A stretch of 64,000 bases of DNA from Leptoclinus maculatus (Eukaryota > Chordata > Actinopteri > Perciformes > Stichaeidae): contig JAVDOI010000006.1 of NCBI GenBank assembly GCA_032191485.1, positions 9,592,056 through 9,656,055 of the forward strand, in the 5' to 3' direction. The notes under the pieces were generated by a model, which did not search any database, was not told the DNA's origin, and worked only from the letters and a program-made list of their open reading frames with translations. The first letter of the stretch is position 1; each line of letters opens with the position of its first letter. Position numbers and translations under genes: made by a program. Positions 1 through 13,330 of this stretch are shown piece after piece.

Positions 1-1716
1 TAACATGATGAATATGGTGAGATTTCACAGGCTCTTCCGTGTAACAGAAAGCAAAATCCATCTGCACAAAAGACCAAAGACTCACTGAAATGAAACACAC
101 CATAGCCTGATGCTGAATTATTTAGTGTGCACCTGTCTGTTAAGGCCAGAGTAAAGGGGTCTTTGGTTCCCACATCCTTGCTATGATAAAAAAAAATGAT
201 TGTGGCGAAACTTGAAACCAAATACACAATATGACTTTTTGTATCTGTCTTTGGGAGTCTAATGTACCGGATCAATGCTTTTGTGATACTAAGAGACTTT
301 GTCCAATTAGAGACATGAGTATGACTGAAAATATGTCACTCTGTCTCTAAAAAGGCTCTACATTGATGCCCTAAACTATAAATCATGTTTGATGTCATTG
401 TTCATGGTGTTGTGAACCCTTCCAACTTCACCCATTTGTCTGTACTCCTCCACAATTCATTAAACCAGTGGTTCCCAACGGGTGGGTTACAGTCCACAAG
501 TGGAGTCTGTTCTGAGTGGGTCGCAATTTTAGTTTTCGAATTGACTTCTAGATAAGCGCTTTTATTTTGAAGCACCATTTCCCACTGCCTATGAGTAGAG
601 GCACTACAACATGCATGTCTGTAGTACAAGTAGCCTATTGATGCCAGTCGTTTGTCAAAGTTACCATGCATGACAGATGGATTTTCACGATGTGATCACG
701 CAAGAATCACATATGACACAAAAATCTATCTTGTCAGGCTTCAAATAATGACTTTGCGTCCAGTAAGACAGAGCACGGACCAATCAGCGTCCTGTGAGGA
801 GCTATTTGTGTGCGAGACTACACAAAGAGGCGACTGTTGTTTCTAAACAACAATGGCAGCTCCCAAAGACGTTAGCGTAGATCCTGCAATAGCATCAGAA
901 CTGGAGAACGGCTCTGAAGGCTTTTCTCGATGAAGATGTTTTTGCTCTTCTCTGGACTTGTTTCCGTAAAAGAGTTTGATTGAGAGATGCTTCATCCAAT
1001 CACCATGTACTTTTTGAAAGTGCCTGCCCTTTTCCGAACAGTTTCCAATGGTGACTTCTCAGATGGTTCTGTGTAACAAACCATCTGACGGGTCAGGTTA
1101 ATGTCAAAGTGTGTTCTCCCTTTGAATTGTGCATCCCTCCTGTTAGCATTGTATTTAGGTGTGGTTATAGTTTGTCATTTTATGCTTTAAATCTTATTTA
1201 CCTGAATAAGCCTGAATTAGTTGGATTTGCTATCACAATACTGTATTGTTGAAATGTTAGTTTAAAGCCCTACTTGCACTCTTTAACGGAAATGCAGATA
1301 AATGCATGTTGTTGATTTAGAATTCTAGAGGCTAGACACGTTGGGAACCACTGCATCAAACAATGCTTTCCTTGCATACATTGACAACTTTGATTGCAAT
1401 TCAATAAACTTTACATTTCACACCAAAACTGGATACGATGTCACATTGTTGAGCAGATCACAGTAATGGTGTCTTTGAGCATAAAGAGAACATTTTTTCA
1501 TAGCTGACGTCAATTTACCAAGCTTTGCAGATACAACTATACAATCTATGACTTACCCAATGTTCTTTTAAACCTAAAAGTCAATCATTTCTTTTGGTGA
1601 AAAATGTAAAACTCTGACCCGCAAATTTGAAGGAGCATGAATGATGATTTCTTGTCTTTTCACTTCATATATGTCGCCCTGTCCCCCCTCCTCCCCTCCT
1701 CCTTTCTTCCCTCCAG
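1..1716 (+). other. 3' part of an upstream cpne5 intron
   Basis: No coding exon is visible before 1717. The stretch is AT-rich and holds a bounded hAT element at 466-1353. A pyrimidine-rich tract (about 1675-1714) leads to the acceptor AG at 1715-1716. The preceding coding exons, encoding the start and most of C2A, must lie left of position 1. Confidence 0.7.
466..1353. mobile_element. Non-autonomous hAT-superfamily DNA transposon, 888 bp
   Basis: Perfect 15-bp terminal inverted repeats: CAGTGGTTCCCAACG at 466-480 and its reverse complement at 1339-1353. They are flanked by 8-bp target-site duplications CATTAAAC (458-465) and CATCAAAC (1354-1361), which differ at one base. An 8-bp duplication and CAGNGGTTC-type ends are hAT hallmarks. 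No transposase frame is visible; a short frame MAAPKDVSVDPA... (853-933) lies inside. A second, inverted and incomplete copy of the interior lies at about 50340-50745. The single mismatch in the duplication suggests an old insertion. Confidence 0.85.
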
Positions 1717-1793
1717 GACTTTTTGGGTCAGACGTTCTGTACTCTTGGGGAGATTGTTGGATCGCCAGCCAGTCGACTGGAGAAACCACTGGG
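1717..1793 (+). CDS. cpne5: cpne5 exon: end of C2A domain
   Basis: Reads DFLGQTFCTLGEIVG, then SPASRLEKPL plus two bases of a split Gly codon (window residues 1-26). This is the last strand of the first C2 domain; the opening Asp-Phe belongs to the calcium-loop-3 region of C2A. Acceptor AG is at 1715-1716 and donor GTGAGT starts at 1794. Phase is 0 in and 2 out. It is the first copine exon in the window. Confidence 0.93.
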
Positions 1794-2239
1794 GTGAGTA
1801 AGATCTAAATACCCCTGAATCCAAATATGATTGAGGAACAACATACTGTGCCAAGGAGGGAATTAAGACACAAGAAAGATGCTTTTGTACCCAAACACAA
1901 TGACCATGCTCAGGTTCATGAATTTAGCTTAATTTATACTGAAAAAAACTGAGTTAGGGACACAGAGACAGTGTGAGTGAAATAGCAGGAGGATGAAGAG
2001 GAGGAAGAATAGGAAAATTGTGATTTAGCAAAACATTGATCAGACAAAGGAGGAACGGATGAGAGACATCCTACAGATGTTTTCCTCAGATAATTATTGT
2101 CATGAAAGAAAAAGGTGGGAGCAAAATTGAGCGAAATTGTCTAAATTACAGCCCGTCTCCTCAGCTTGTGCTCTCACACTGGCTGAGAAAAATGTAATGT
2201 TAATGGGAGAGCCTTTAATCTGTCTTCAAACATCTATCA

Positions 2240-2241
<2 letters not shown>

Positions 2242-2270
<29 letters not shown>

Positions 2271-2285
2271 TTATCATTATTATCA
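2242..2285. repeat. (CAT)n trinucleotide microsatellite
   Basis: About ten uninterrupted CAT units followed by CATTAT variants. It reads as polyhistidine in one frame, but that frame is not coding. Confidence 0.9.
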
Positions 2286-2980
2286 GTGTGCTAGGCTCTT
2301 GTGTAATTCAGGTGAAGTCATTTAAATGTCGCAGTCAGTGAGATGTGCTGGTTTTCAGCTGTGAATATGTTAACGTGGAGAACATTAAGATGGAATACTT
2401 GAGTATTAATATTCAACTTTGAATTGAAAAGTGATGTAATTGCCATGTACTTGTATTGTGTACATGTTACACTTATAATTACAAAAAAAACCTGTAATAC
2501 AAGGTGATTTTGGAGCAATAGTATGGGGAAAGCACACAGACAAGATATGTTATGCCTACTGATTGCTTTATGTGCAGGGCTAAATAAAGGGATATCTGGG
2601 TAACTTCAGGGCACAGAGGCTGGCAGAAGAGCCAGTATGCACCTCTAAAATCTCAACTACACCAGGTGTATCTACAGTGTTGCATGAAAACTGCATTTGG
2701 TTAATGTAGTTTAGGAAGTAGGATCATTTTCTCAACACATAACGGGACAATTACTCTCAGCTTTGTTATCACTAGCCGCCCCTACCAGCCGGGGACCGGT
2801 TAAGAGTTGTGGGTGAGTAGTCACCTGGTAGTCAGTGGCAGAATAACACAGGTAATAAAAGGAGTTTTGAGAAGGTGTGAGCCATAACTGACCACCCAAA
2901 ATATTATGTGGTTTGCTGCAGCAGAATGCGAGATTAGCCGTGGACAGACACAGATCACACTTACTCATAGAGGCATGCAT

Positions 2981-2981
<1 letters not shown>

Positions 2982-3062
<81 letters not shown>
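2982..3062. repeat. (CA)n microsatellite, about 81 bp
   Basis: Pure CA run followed by GCGCAC variants. Overlapping frames encoding His-Thr or Cys-Val repeats are artefacts of the dinucleotide. Confidence 0.97.
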
Positions 3063-3064
<2 letters not shown>

Positions 3065-3348
3065 GCACAAGCACACGCAATCGCATCATCCTCCTGGAGG
3101 ATATAATAACAATAATAGTGGGATTGTGTCAACACACCCACACGCAACATGTTTAAAATAGAAAGCACTGACGGATTACTTTATTCCTTTTATGATTGTT
3201 GCTTATCTTATTAATTTGAGTATTTGGTTTGCAACAGTTCTCCTCTTCTTGGAAACCATTGTAAAGCATATATATCAATGTTTCATGATGCAGGCATTAC
3301 ATCACATCTCAGATGTACGCAGTAAAAATAATGTATATCATATCGGCA

Positions 3349-3378
3349 AATTGCACATGGAGCTTACCAGAAATATCT
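3349..3378 (+). repeat. 30-bp word repeated at 9456-9485
   Basis: Thirty identical bases, beginning AATTGCACATGG and ending AAATATCT, occur here and at 9456-9485 in the same orientation. Flanks differ, so this looks like the edge of an old dispersed repeat. Confidence 0.75.
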
Positions 3379-3902
3379 GTCTCGCCCTCCAGCACACCCC
3401 TGGTGATGACACAGTTGCAAATCTGTTGCAAAAACATTTTTGTGACACTGTGTGTGTTTTCCGTGCAGTGCTTGTACTTACTTAAGGGTGCACTTTAGCA
3501 GTGCAAATATAAGTGTGCCTTGAGCCTCTATATTGAGAGCATACACCTTAATATTGTTATTACAAGTTTAATATCAAACCATTTCTTTCTCAGCTGAGAA
3601 TTTATATGGCACGGTTGGAAAAGGAAATAGAATTCTTGCCAAATTATTAATTTTTAATTTGAGACAATCTGCAGCTGCAAGATAACATAACTGCTTGCCA
3701 AATGTTATTCTTAAGGCAGCCTTTAGTCTTTCTTTAAAGAAAAAATAAAGTTGACAGCCACCAAACTAGCACAACACTATTTGTTTCACATAGTATTTAT
3801 TTTATGGTCGATGATGATTAATCATAAAATGTAATGTGTTTGACATGGTTTCATGAATCATATTGGGATCAGTTCCATTAAGTGGTTTTGGTGGATTTGC
3901 AG

Positions 3903-4024
<122 letters not shown>

Positions 4025-4356
4025 GGTAGATGTGCTACCCAGTGGAGTTTGTTTTTATGTTTCTTTGGAAATGAAGAGTGATTTACATTTCATTGCTTGG
4101 AAATGTCAAAGGCATTTGTCTAAGCTGCGCTGAGCCAATAGGAGAATGTCTTAGAGCATCTGTTTGTTTTTCATGTTTGTCTCAACCGCTTCTCTCTTCA
4201 CCTGCATTTTCACGATAATATAATATGATAGTATCACTAAGACGTGAGAGAAGGGATGTTAGGTAACATTAGCCTGTTGAACTATTGGTTACTCTGACAC
4301 AAATTCTCAACAACCTTGACTTGTCTTCCCTTCTCTTGGCCTCTAAGCGTAAACGT

Positions 4357-4358
<2 letters not shown>

Positions 4359-4392
<34 letters not shown>
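4359..4392. repeat. (CA)n microsatellite, 34 bp
   Basis: Uninterrupted AC run following a short GTAAAC-type prelude. Confidence 0.95.
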
Positions 4393-4395
<3 letters not shown>

Positions 4396-4498
4396 CACAG
4401 CCATACATATTTCAGAAATTGATTTCATAAATCCTGTTCCATAGTTAAATGGCGTATAACTGCATGAGAGCGTATTTCATTGTTCTTCCTGCTCTCTT

Positions 4499-4580
4499 TT
4501 CTCTGCCTAATTGTAATGACTTTAATGTTCCTGAAATTAGCGCTTGTTTAATTAGGCAGCAGCTGATTTTCATTATGGAA
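4499..4580. promoter_or_regulatory. Candidate regulatory block with homeobox-type sites
   Basis: A repeat-free stretch carrying TGCCTAATT (4504-4512) and its exact inverse AATTAGGCA (4550-4558), with TAATTG and TAATTA cores and a CAGCTG E-box close by. The density of homeodomain-like cores resembles vertebrate enhancers. Conservation cannot be tested here, so this is inference. Confidence 0.3.
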
Positions 4581-5335
4581 AAAAAATGGCACCTGAAGGA
4601 GAAGAGAGAGTGAGAGAGATAGAAAGGAAGAGAAAAGGTGACATCAATGACTATCCGGAGAGTTTGTTTGTTGGCAGAGACAGAAACGCCGACGAAGATG
4701 AGGGCAGTCAAAAGAACCCATAATTGCTAGTCTAGATTGTACACAGAAGCACAAACAAAAAGCATTAGAGCAGAAGACAGTAGAAAATATGCAGTAAAAC
4801 TACATGAAATATTCAAACACGGGTCCTACTCATGAAGGTGAAAACCTTCTTTATGCATATTTTGCTAAGCTAACGAATGAATGAATGACATAAACATAAT
4901 GTGTTGGCATTACTCTTAAGGGTTTTCATTAAAAAAAATGTTTGTATTTGTTTAATTCGATACTAAAGAACAACCCTTTATTTTGTAAGGGATGCTGAAG
5001 AGGCTTTTCCCTCAATGACAATATAGTTGCACAGATCAGCGTTATTCCCTGGGGTCTTGATCTAAGCAGAGTCCGCCATGTTGATTGATTTTGCTGTTAC
5101 TTATTCATTTGCGTATTCTGATATCACAATCTTGAGAAGGTTGAATTGAATTCTAAGGCACAGAGTAATTAACATTGGCTAGTAATGAATGTATCAGATT
5201 GTGCGGCCTCTAAGGCCCTCGTCAGTCTGTTTACTGCACTGTATTATTTACAGATTCCCTTTGAGGCCGCAGAAGCACACAGGAAATACACACAAAGCCA
5301 TGCAAACACAGGCACAGAGTCAAACTAATTTAGTG

Positions 5336-5339
<4 letters not shown>

Positions 5340-5371
<32 letters not shown>
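5340..5371. repeat. (TG)n microsatellite, 32 bp
   Basis: Uninterrupted TG run followed by CATG. Confidence 0.95.
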
Positions 5372-5372
<1 letters not shown>

Positions 5373-8300
5373 ATGTATATTTACACATGAGTATGAAAGC
5401 AGTGTATGTACAAGCATGCTTTACAGGCATTAGGTCCTATTATGTTGACCCATTTGTGCTCGCAATAGAAATGTTCAATATTCTTTGGAAAAGGAGGTTC
5501 CTATATAGAGTATATAAAGTCTTGTCCCTTCAGGTAGACCACCATGGGAAAAAATATGTAGGGTCGTCAACAACGGATACATTTTTGATCCAGTTTGAGT
5601 TGTGCAAGGAGTTATACATATGATGTTTGTCAATTAAAAACGATTATTTTGTACATCAATAAAGATGCTTTTAGTCGTATAACTTTTGAAGTATAAGAAT
5701 GTGAAAATATATAATTAGAAAGACGACAAACCCAAAAGCCACATAAGGGACATCTCTCGCTGAAGCTACGACGCCTGTGTTTTGTACCGGGATGAAACAA
5801 CGTCTGAGCGCCATCAGTAATGACTGTTTCCTTGACAATGCCAACTACTCTCTCATTCACTCAACAGCTGTAGTTTAAATAAGACAATCATGATTAACCT
5901 TAATTAACGTCACACAGAGACTGGAAAAACTTGTTCAACTGATCATATTTGATGGTACCCTGATCAGTAATACAATGAAAGCATTACAGTTAATATGTTT
6001 AACTTCATCGTACCTGTACAACATGGTTCTTTTGACTCCAAAGAAGTAAGAAGTAAAAATGGCGGCAAGAAATTGTATTGACATGTATCCTCCAGTATAC
6101 AGACACAAACACTGTGTTGTTTAATGATAATATGATGCAACTTTCTCTAACTTACAGGGATTTGTGTTCACGTGATGTAACACGTGACTTATCCACTTCC
6201 TAAAATAAAAAAAAATTCATAGTGTTTGTGTGTGTGTGTTTGAGATATAAAGAAAGAAACAGAGCGCTTCCGCCAAACAAGACATTTGTTTCATCTGAAC
6301 ATCAAAGGCGCTTTGCTCTTTTATGATTGCTTCAGATTTTACAGTCCTCTCTTGCCACAGGCCTCAAATGCATATTTATTAAAGAGATTAACATTCTCTT
6401 GTCATTTATATTTACACAGAAAAAACATTTAAACGGACAAAGCCAGCTGCATAATGACGTTTTTTTTCTTCTTTTCTTTGCTACTTCATATTTCAGAAAA
6501 TATAAAGAATTGTCTACACGTCAACTGGTATTTATAAAAAATAGAACATGCAGTGAAAATGTGCACATCTCATGCAATAGAAGAGATGTAATGTGTTATA
6601 AAGAATTGTTCTTTTCAGTTGTCAGTAAGTTGCACGGTACCTGTAGGATTTTTTTGCAATGACTGCTGCTGATTATTTACAGATGCATGCGTTATGAATT
6701 AAGGACACAACAGCATGGTTGCTCAGCTGTGTCTTTAATGGAGAGTTGTATTAGTAGTTCACAAAACATCTGAAATACACAGGTCATGGACACACACGGA
6801 CAGACAAACATTAATGTCTTTATCAAATGTGTAAATTGTAATGACTTGGCCCCATCAGATCAAATTGTAATTTGTCCAATATTTTGATTAATGACTAAAT
6901 ATTTGAAAAAACTGGTGACGTTCCCATCATCATTTTATAGTAACTCCAAGCAACCTGGTCCAGACCCTGCCTTTAAATATGTGCATTTCTCTAGCCTTCA
7001 TTTTCATGTCACACTTTGAAGCTGTGGTAAACACTCACATTTGAACACTCAAAACTAAACAACAAGACTTTAAAAGCATTCTGTTCAATATTTTAAGATT
7101 GATCTCCAATTGTATCATATTTCATCTTTTCTCCTCAATTGCCACTAATTTGAAACCGCACTTCATTATACAGTATTCATGGAGAGCTCTTCCTCACGAA
7201 GCGTGCCAGAAGGAAGACAGCACAACAATTAAAATCAGCTACAAAACCATATGCTGCCATACAGTATAAAACAAACAAGACAAAAGCAAGGGTAGAATTA
7301 AACAAGAGAAAAGAAGAAAGGCACAGGGCAAATCACACCACACGATGAAAAGATATAACAAACCTACCTCGCCTATTTAATCCCAGCCAAGCTTAACCAC
7401 CAACAACTGAAAACATCTTATGAGTGAAAAATAAATTGATGAAACCTTAGGCAGAGCAATTCTAAGAGGCAGAATATTGTGTGCTTTATTGCATTCATTT
7501 ATTCAGGACTGTTTTACTGTGTATACTGTTTTACTGCAAGGCACTCCTTGCACCTGCACAGTTAGCATCCTGGAGCTGACCATAAAACACCAGGTTTTCA
7601 ACAGAAACCCACGGAGGTGCTCCACTGCAGCAGATGGGAGTTAAATGACTCACTCTGGGCCACACTGATGATAGACAAGCAGCCGGAGGACAACTGTTGT
7701 CATCCTCTTCAGTTTTTCCTCACAGCATCACTCAAACTTAAAACATTCAGACCGCATGTTTGCTTTTCTCTAACCTTCAGGCCAACTACAGTCAGCCACT
7801 GCAGAGTACTATTGTTTTTAGATCAAGTTTATGCACCGTATTCCACTGAAACGGTACTGCAATGCCCACTAATTGCTGGCTATGTTTTATCCGTGTGACA
7901 CTACTGGTTCAGAAAATGGACCCTTAGGTCGATGCTGTGTTGCATTATGTAGACAGAATACTTAGCAAGTGGCATATTGAGGAATAGTGTACAGCACAAG
8001 TGCACACCTTGTGATTAGAAACTATGGAGGAGAGAAGAGAGATGAAAGGAAGTTAAATTAGTACAACAAAGAAGGAAATGAGAGTAGAGAAGAGGACAGT
8101 GGAGTTATATTAGCTTAGATAGGACATTAAAAAGATGTTGGGGGGGAGACGAGGAGGAGGAATATGTTTGAGCATGCTTGGCCTTTAACCGTTTCAATAT
8201 TGCCTGAGTGTCAGTGTGGATTACTAGAGCACAGCAGCAAAATGGAAGGAAATGATTTGTGAATGTGAATAGAGGCATGTGTGCAGAGGCGGGATACCCA

Positions 8301-9455
8301 GCTGGGTATGATGACAAACCAAGTCTGACAAACCAATCCTGACACCAAGTCTCCGGATCTCCAACAGTTTGCCCCAGGTGCTCCTGGATGAAGTGAACAA
8401 TACTGTAAGAGCTGCAATAAGAACCTCTGAGATGGAATATTATTCTATTTATAGAAAGTATTGTGATTATCACCGTCATATAGTCATATAGCTAACTGCA
8501 ACAGATAGCTCAGTGTTGCTATCTATTCAGAGATAAGAGATCATCTGTAAGAAACCACACTTGTTCTCTTTCATTTAAGTTTTTGAACTTTAAATTGATT
8601 TAAATAAATGCTTAACTATTTGGGTGAATGTTTCAGGCTGTAGTATTGAGACTTGTGATGAGTGACTGTAAAAAGAGTTGATTTACCCCAAACTTTGACT
8701 TTATTGCTGGCTCTGTTGTCATGACAATGACGCCACTAAGCTATCCCATGTAAAATCTTTCAAGTATATTTAGTGTTTGCACTTTTAACTATTCTACATA
8801 AAATAAAAATAAAATCCTTTTGCAGGATTATCCTCTGGGCTGTGTGTAGCACTCTATACACAGCCAGTACTATTCATTATTATTACAGGTTCATTGTTCA
8901 ATAAACTTTGATTGATTCAGTGTAGGCTACACAGAGACACTGCACACACGAAAAGCACAATTGAGTTGTGCAATAACTTTATGAGAGAAAAATCGATCTG
9001 CTGGTTCTATGACCTCAGTATTTGTCCTCAAATCCATGTGTCAAAGCACAACGAGGTTCATGCTATATAGTCATTTAAAATGTTCAACACATAGTAGTTT
9101 AGAAACAGGTTCTGAGTTTCATTAAACAACTTTTCATGAACAATGAATTACTCCTGAACAATAACACAGGCAAAGTGTTTAGGCAGCATCGGCTATCGAA
9201 CAACAAACTCACATGTAGAAGAATACATTTGCATTTCCACAAGTAGGCCAATGAGATTTGGTAATACCCCTAAATTAAATTAAATTATACAACGTGAACA
9301 ATGTCAAATGAATTATACTTCGTGCACAGACCCACATACAGACACAATACAAAATATCCCACTGCTCTTGCAAAAGCAAACACTATAACTATGTTAACTC
9401 TTCTAAAGTGGTATTTTTGCATCACAATTTACTTTTTACAATTTTAATAATTGAG

Positions 9456-9594
9456 AATTGCACATGGAGCTTACCAGAAATATCTAATTTAGAATTTCAA
9501 ACCGAGTGTAAAGCAGTTAATGTGCTTATGGTTTAGCTGGTCAACAGAGAGGCTACATGAGTTAGTGGTTTAAATAATTGTGCAACAAGTACCA
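9456..9594 (+). repeat. Dispersed repeat copy (related to 3349-3378 and 12022-12121)
   Basis: The first 30 bp equal 3349-3378. The following part, from TTTAGAATTTCAAAC to the ACCA at 9591-9594, aligns to 12022-12121 with small gaps and shares GGCTACATGAGTTAGTGG. This copy joins both halves, which suggests a single old repeat family of which the other two loci are fragments. No class can be assigned. Confidence 0.7.
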
Positions 9595-10768
9595 AGTCCA
9601 GACACCTTTGAGTTTAAGATTAGTTACTGAAAGAACTTGCTGCTATCATTCTTCATGACTGTGAAGGCAAGCCCTGCCTAAATCCCAGTCTTCATGACAT
9701 TATGTGATGCTATAATGTGTCTGTGTCACAGCATTGGATGCTAGATTGTTCATTTATGTAGATGTCCCGAGTATAGCTGTACTGCAATGTAACAAATACT
9801 TGAAATGTGAGAGCATTTTAGTAAACACTGGCCAAACCAACCTTTAGTATACAGATGCATGAATGTGCTCAGGGCTGGGAAAGCGGCCATGGCAGGGTAA
9901 GTGCAATAAAAATACTCTCAAAATAATTGTAATTCTCAGTAAGCTGTCTCCATCCTCTCCTGCAAAAACACAAGACAAGTATAGGTCTGATGTTTCTGTT
10001 TTCTTCCGAACGCTTCAATCCCACATGCTATCAAAATATGTCTCCTCACCTCTTAGAAAGTGAAATATCATAAATCACCTATGATAGTGCAAAACAAAAA
10101 TACAAGCAACTATCACATAATACTTTTAGTGTTAAATTTGTGGGCTGCTCAGATAATTGTGAAATGCGCAACATACTGAGCTGTGTCCCAGGAAGCCATA
10201 CTGGGAGTGCGGAGGCTGCAAATATGGCCTTAAGCCAAGCTTCAGTACCGCAATGTAATGTTGCCGCCTGTTTCGGAGATGTGTTTGAGCTCATCAGAGA
10301 AGGTGAGGAACTGAAAAACTCATTACAGGATTTAAAATGGCCATAGGCAATGTTTACGAGAGAGAGAGAGGTGTAAGGGGCAATGTATCAGAAGCTGACC
10401 TTTGATACTAAAACAGTATATATAATATCAGATGCTGGGGATATTTACACTGAATTTACCCTTGAAATGGATATTTTTATTTTTCTATTTTATTGTGATC
10501 CCTGATGGATCCTTTTACTCCTGAAATAATTATCATCATAGGCGCCAGGGTTGGATTCTCTCATCTTTGCCACCTTAACTTCTCTCCGACCTAATTTTAT
10601 CTTAAAGAGCTTTGCTCGGGATCCACTTACACTAGTCAGAATAATGGATTGTACTGGCTTTCTTCCCAGTTTAACACAATTGATTTATGCGTTCTTAAAG
10701 GGCACATTGCCACTGTAAGATTCAGTTCAGACCTACAGTGCAGTTGAAGCTATGAGTTTCTGGCACTT

Positions 10769-10790
10769 CTTGTTGTTGTTGTTGTTGTTT
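10769..10790. repeat. (GTT)n microsatellite
   Basis: About six GTT units. Confidence 0.85.
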
Positions 10791-12021
10791 TTCCTGTCAG
10801 TGGAGCAGATGCCTCTGTCAGCAAAACACTGCTTCATTACTCACACGGATGCCGTAATACACACTGACACCTGCTGTGCGTCATCCAGCTCAATCATACT
10901 CCTCAATTATTAGCTGCTGAGCTCATGTGCCTTGCTTAAGAGCAGCTCAGAGATGGTTGTTGGGGAGGGAGGTGTTCATTCATCTTATCTGTTCAGATTT
11001 CTCCAGCAGGTTTGAAAATGGAACAATTGGATTCTCTCTGCAGGCCAGGTGTGTCTGACAGCCTCTATATCTTTATACTCATCTTTTACCATTTTCTGCT
11101 TATCATTTCTGCTCTCTCTATTCCCCCCTCACCTAACCTGTCATAAAACCACACATCTCTTTCTGTTGATATGGCTACCAGCTATTTCTAACCCCCACTT
11201 CGAGTGAGCCGTGCTCCACTGCGCCTCATCATTAGCTATCAGATATGCAGATGCACACGAACACAGGCCCTGAAACAAAATGGCTGCTGTAACAGCTCCA
11301 GTCTTCTCTGGGTGACATTTTCGTGTGTTTAGACTCTCGTGTACTTTTGGCTCCTCTGGAAAAAAGTGACATTTTGTTCTGTTTATGAGAATTGGGTTTT
11401 CAGCTTTGTGAAGACATTTTATGTTGTTTGCTGCCTGTGTGGTTGGATTATTTTGCTTGTAACAGGTGCAGGGGCAGTATCAAACACTAGATAGTTATTT
11501 ATAGCATACATTTCTCCATGTATGCTATAAATAACACAAAGCCATACATTTAAAAAGGGATCAGTAGCTACATTTAAGTTATTGGTTACCCCCCCATAAA
11601 ACTCTAATATTTGGAATATATGTTGCGGCTTGTGATGATGCAGTGACTTCTGGTTTACATAATTGATTGCTTTTGATTAGACAGAACTACAGATGTTTCT
11701 TAGCAACCAATTCACACTTCTAAGGACTTTGCTAGCTAAGATATTCCTCCGCTAGTAAGTGAAGATTACATTTACATAGTTACTGCATTGCACTATAACC
11801 AGAATATAGTATTTTGCGAATACAGTCCTTTAACTCTCTCTCCAAAATTGGCCTCAATTGTTATACACATCAAAGAACACATCTGGATCCTATTTATAGT
11901 GTTCATTTGATTGCTAAGGGATCTAATTGGTTACAGGTGTTTTCCCGTGTGCATGTGGGTGCAGGTAAATGATAATAAGTCTAATGTGGATAATCGTGTG
12001 TAGTTAATTGAAAAAGTGTGT

Positions 12022-12121
12022 TTTAGAATTTCAAACAGACAATGTGCTTACCTTATGGTTTACCTGGTCAAAAGATAGGCTACATGAGTTAGTGGGTTCA
12101 ATAACTGTGCTACAATTACCA
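12022..12121 (+). repeat. Dispersed repeat copy (related to 9488-9594)
   Basis: Direct-orientation relative of 9488-9594, with the same opening TTTAGAATTTCAAAC and shared GGCTACATGAGTTAGTGG, diverged by indels and substitutions. Confidence 0.7.
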
Positions 12122-12937
12122 GTTTTCGTGTCTTGGCAATTGCAAAGAAATTGTAAATCACATCTCATTTGGATTATTTCTTTAGTAGAAAGTAGCTCAA
12201 ATGAAACTCAACTGCAAATGTAAAATGTAATTTCTTAATACTTTGAGCACCACAAGCAAAACTATCCCCTGAATTGCTTTTGGGTATAAGTTCATCATTG
12301 GTGTTGAACCATGATGTTTTAGAGGTTGATATCTCAGAACACATAAAATCAACAACATCTGCATGGCTGAATACCACTGAAGTGAAAGTGTGCCGTTTGC
12401 AGCTTAAACTAGTTAGGGCACACAAAAAAACAAACACCAAGAATACCTCCTTTTTCCCAAAAAGGAATCCGATAACATGAACATGCCAAGCTGAGTGAAT
12501 TAAATAAAAGAAAATAGCTAGATGCAACCAAGATCGTCTTTCTACAAAGCTAAACTTGACATATGCACACAGCAATGACGTCATAGTAGACAACATATAT
12601 AGAAAAAATTAAAAGAAGATGAGAAAGAAATCCAAACAGGAATCCACAATGAGCAAATGTAGGCATCAGTTTGTGGACAATACAATCCCATCTGTAAGGA
12701 TTCATTCCAAAACTTGGCTAAACACACGCACACACACACGTACATCCATCTGTGTTTTTTTCTCCTCTGGCATGGTGTGCTAATGGAGGTCTGGACCAGC
12801 GGACTGATAAAGCTGTCATATTGCCTCCCTCTCTGCTTCTTTCTTGCTCTAACACAGAGTGATAAATCAAGTCTCTCCAATGGCATCACTTCCACAAAGA
12901 GACTTCTGTCTGCTAACACATGCATACACACAGACGT

Positions 12938-13071
<134 letters not shown>

Positions 13072-13207
13072 AATACATTAGATCTGTGTTCCTCTGCTCA
13101 GGCTATATGAGAGAGGCTATTCATAGCTACTAAAGACAATCCCCTCACCTGCCCATCTCCGTTTTATTCTGTCATGTATCTTTAATTTTTTCCCCCTCTA
13201 TCTCTCT

Positions 13208-13330
<123 letters not shown>

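Noticed and set aside
853..933. Short ATG frame MAAPKDVSVDPA... inside the hAT element
   Set aside because: Only 26 codons; the related copy near 50555 has lost the ATG, so there is no sign of selection.
2732..3168. Open frames on both strands rich in Cys-Val or His-Thr repeats (also at 3802-4133, 12714-13437, 51092-51576, 62115-62412 and others)
   Set aside because: They are translations of CA/GT dinucleotide runs, which have no stops in any frame.
8850..8925. TTCAATAAACTTTGATTGATT-like sequence resembling a polyadenylated tail
   Set aside because: Could be a LINE tail, but too short and without diagnostic words to classify.
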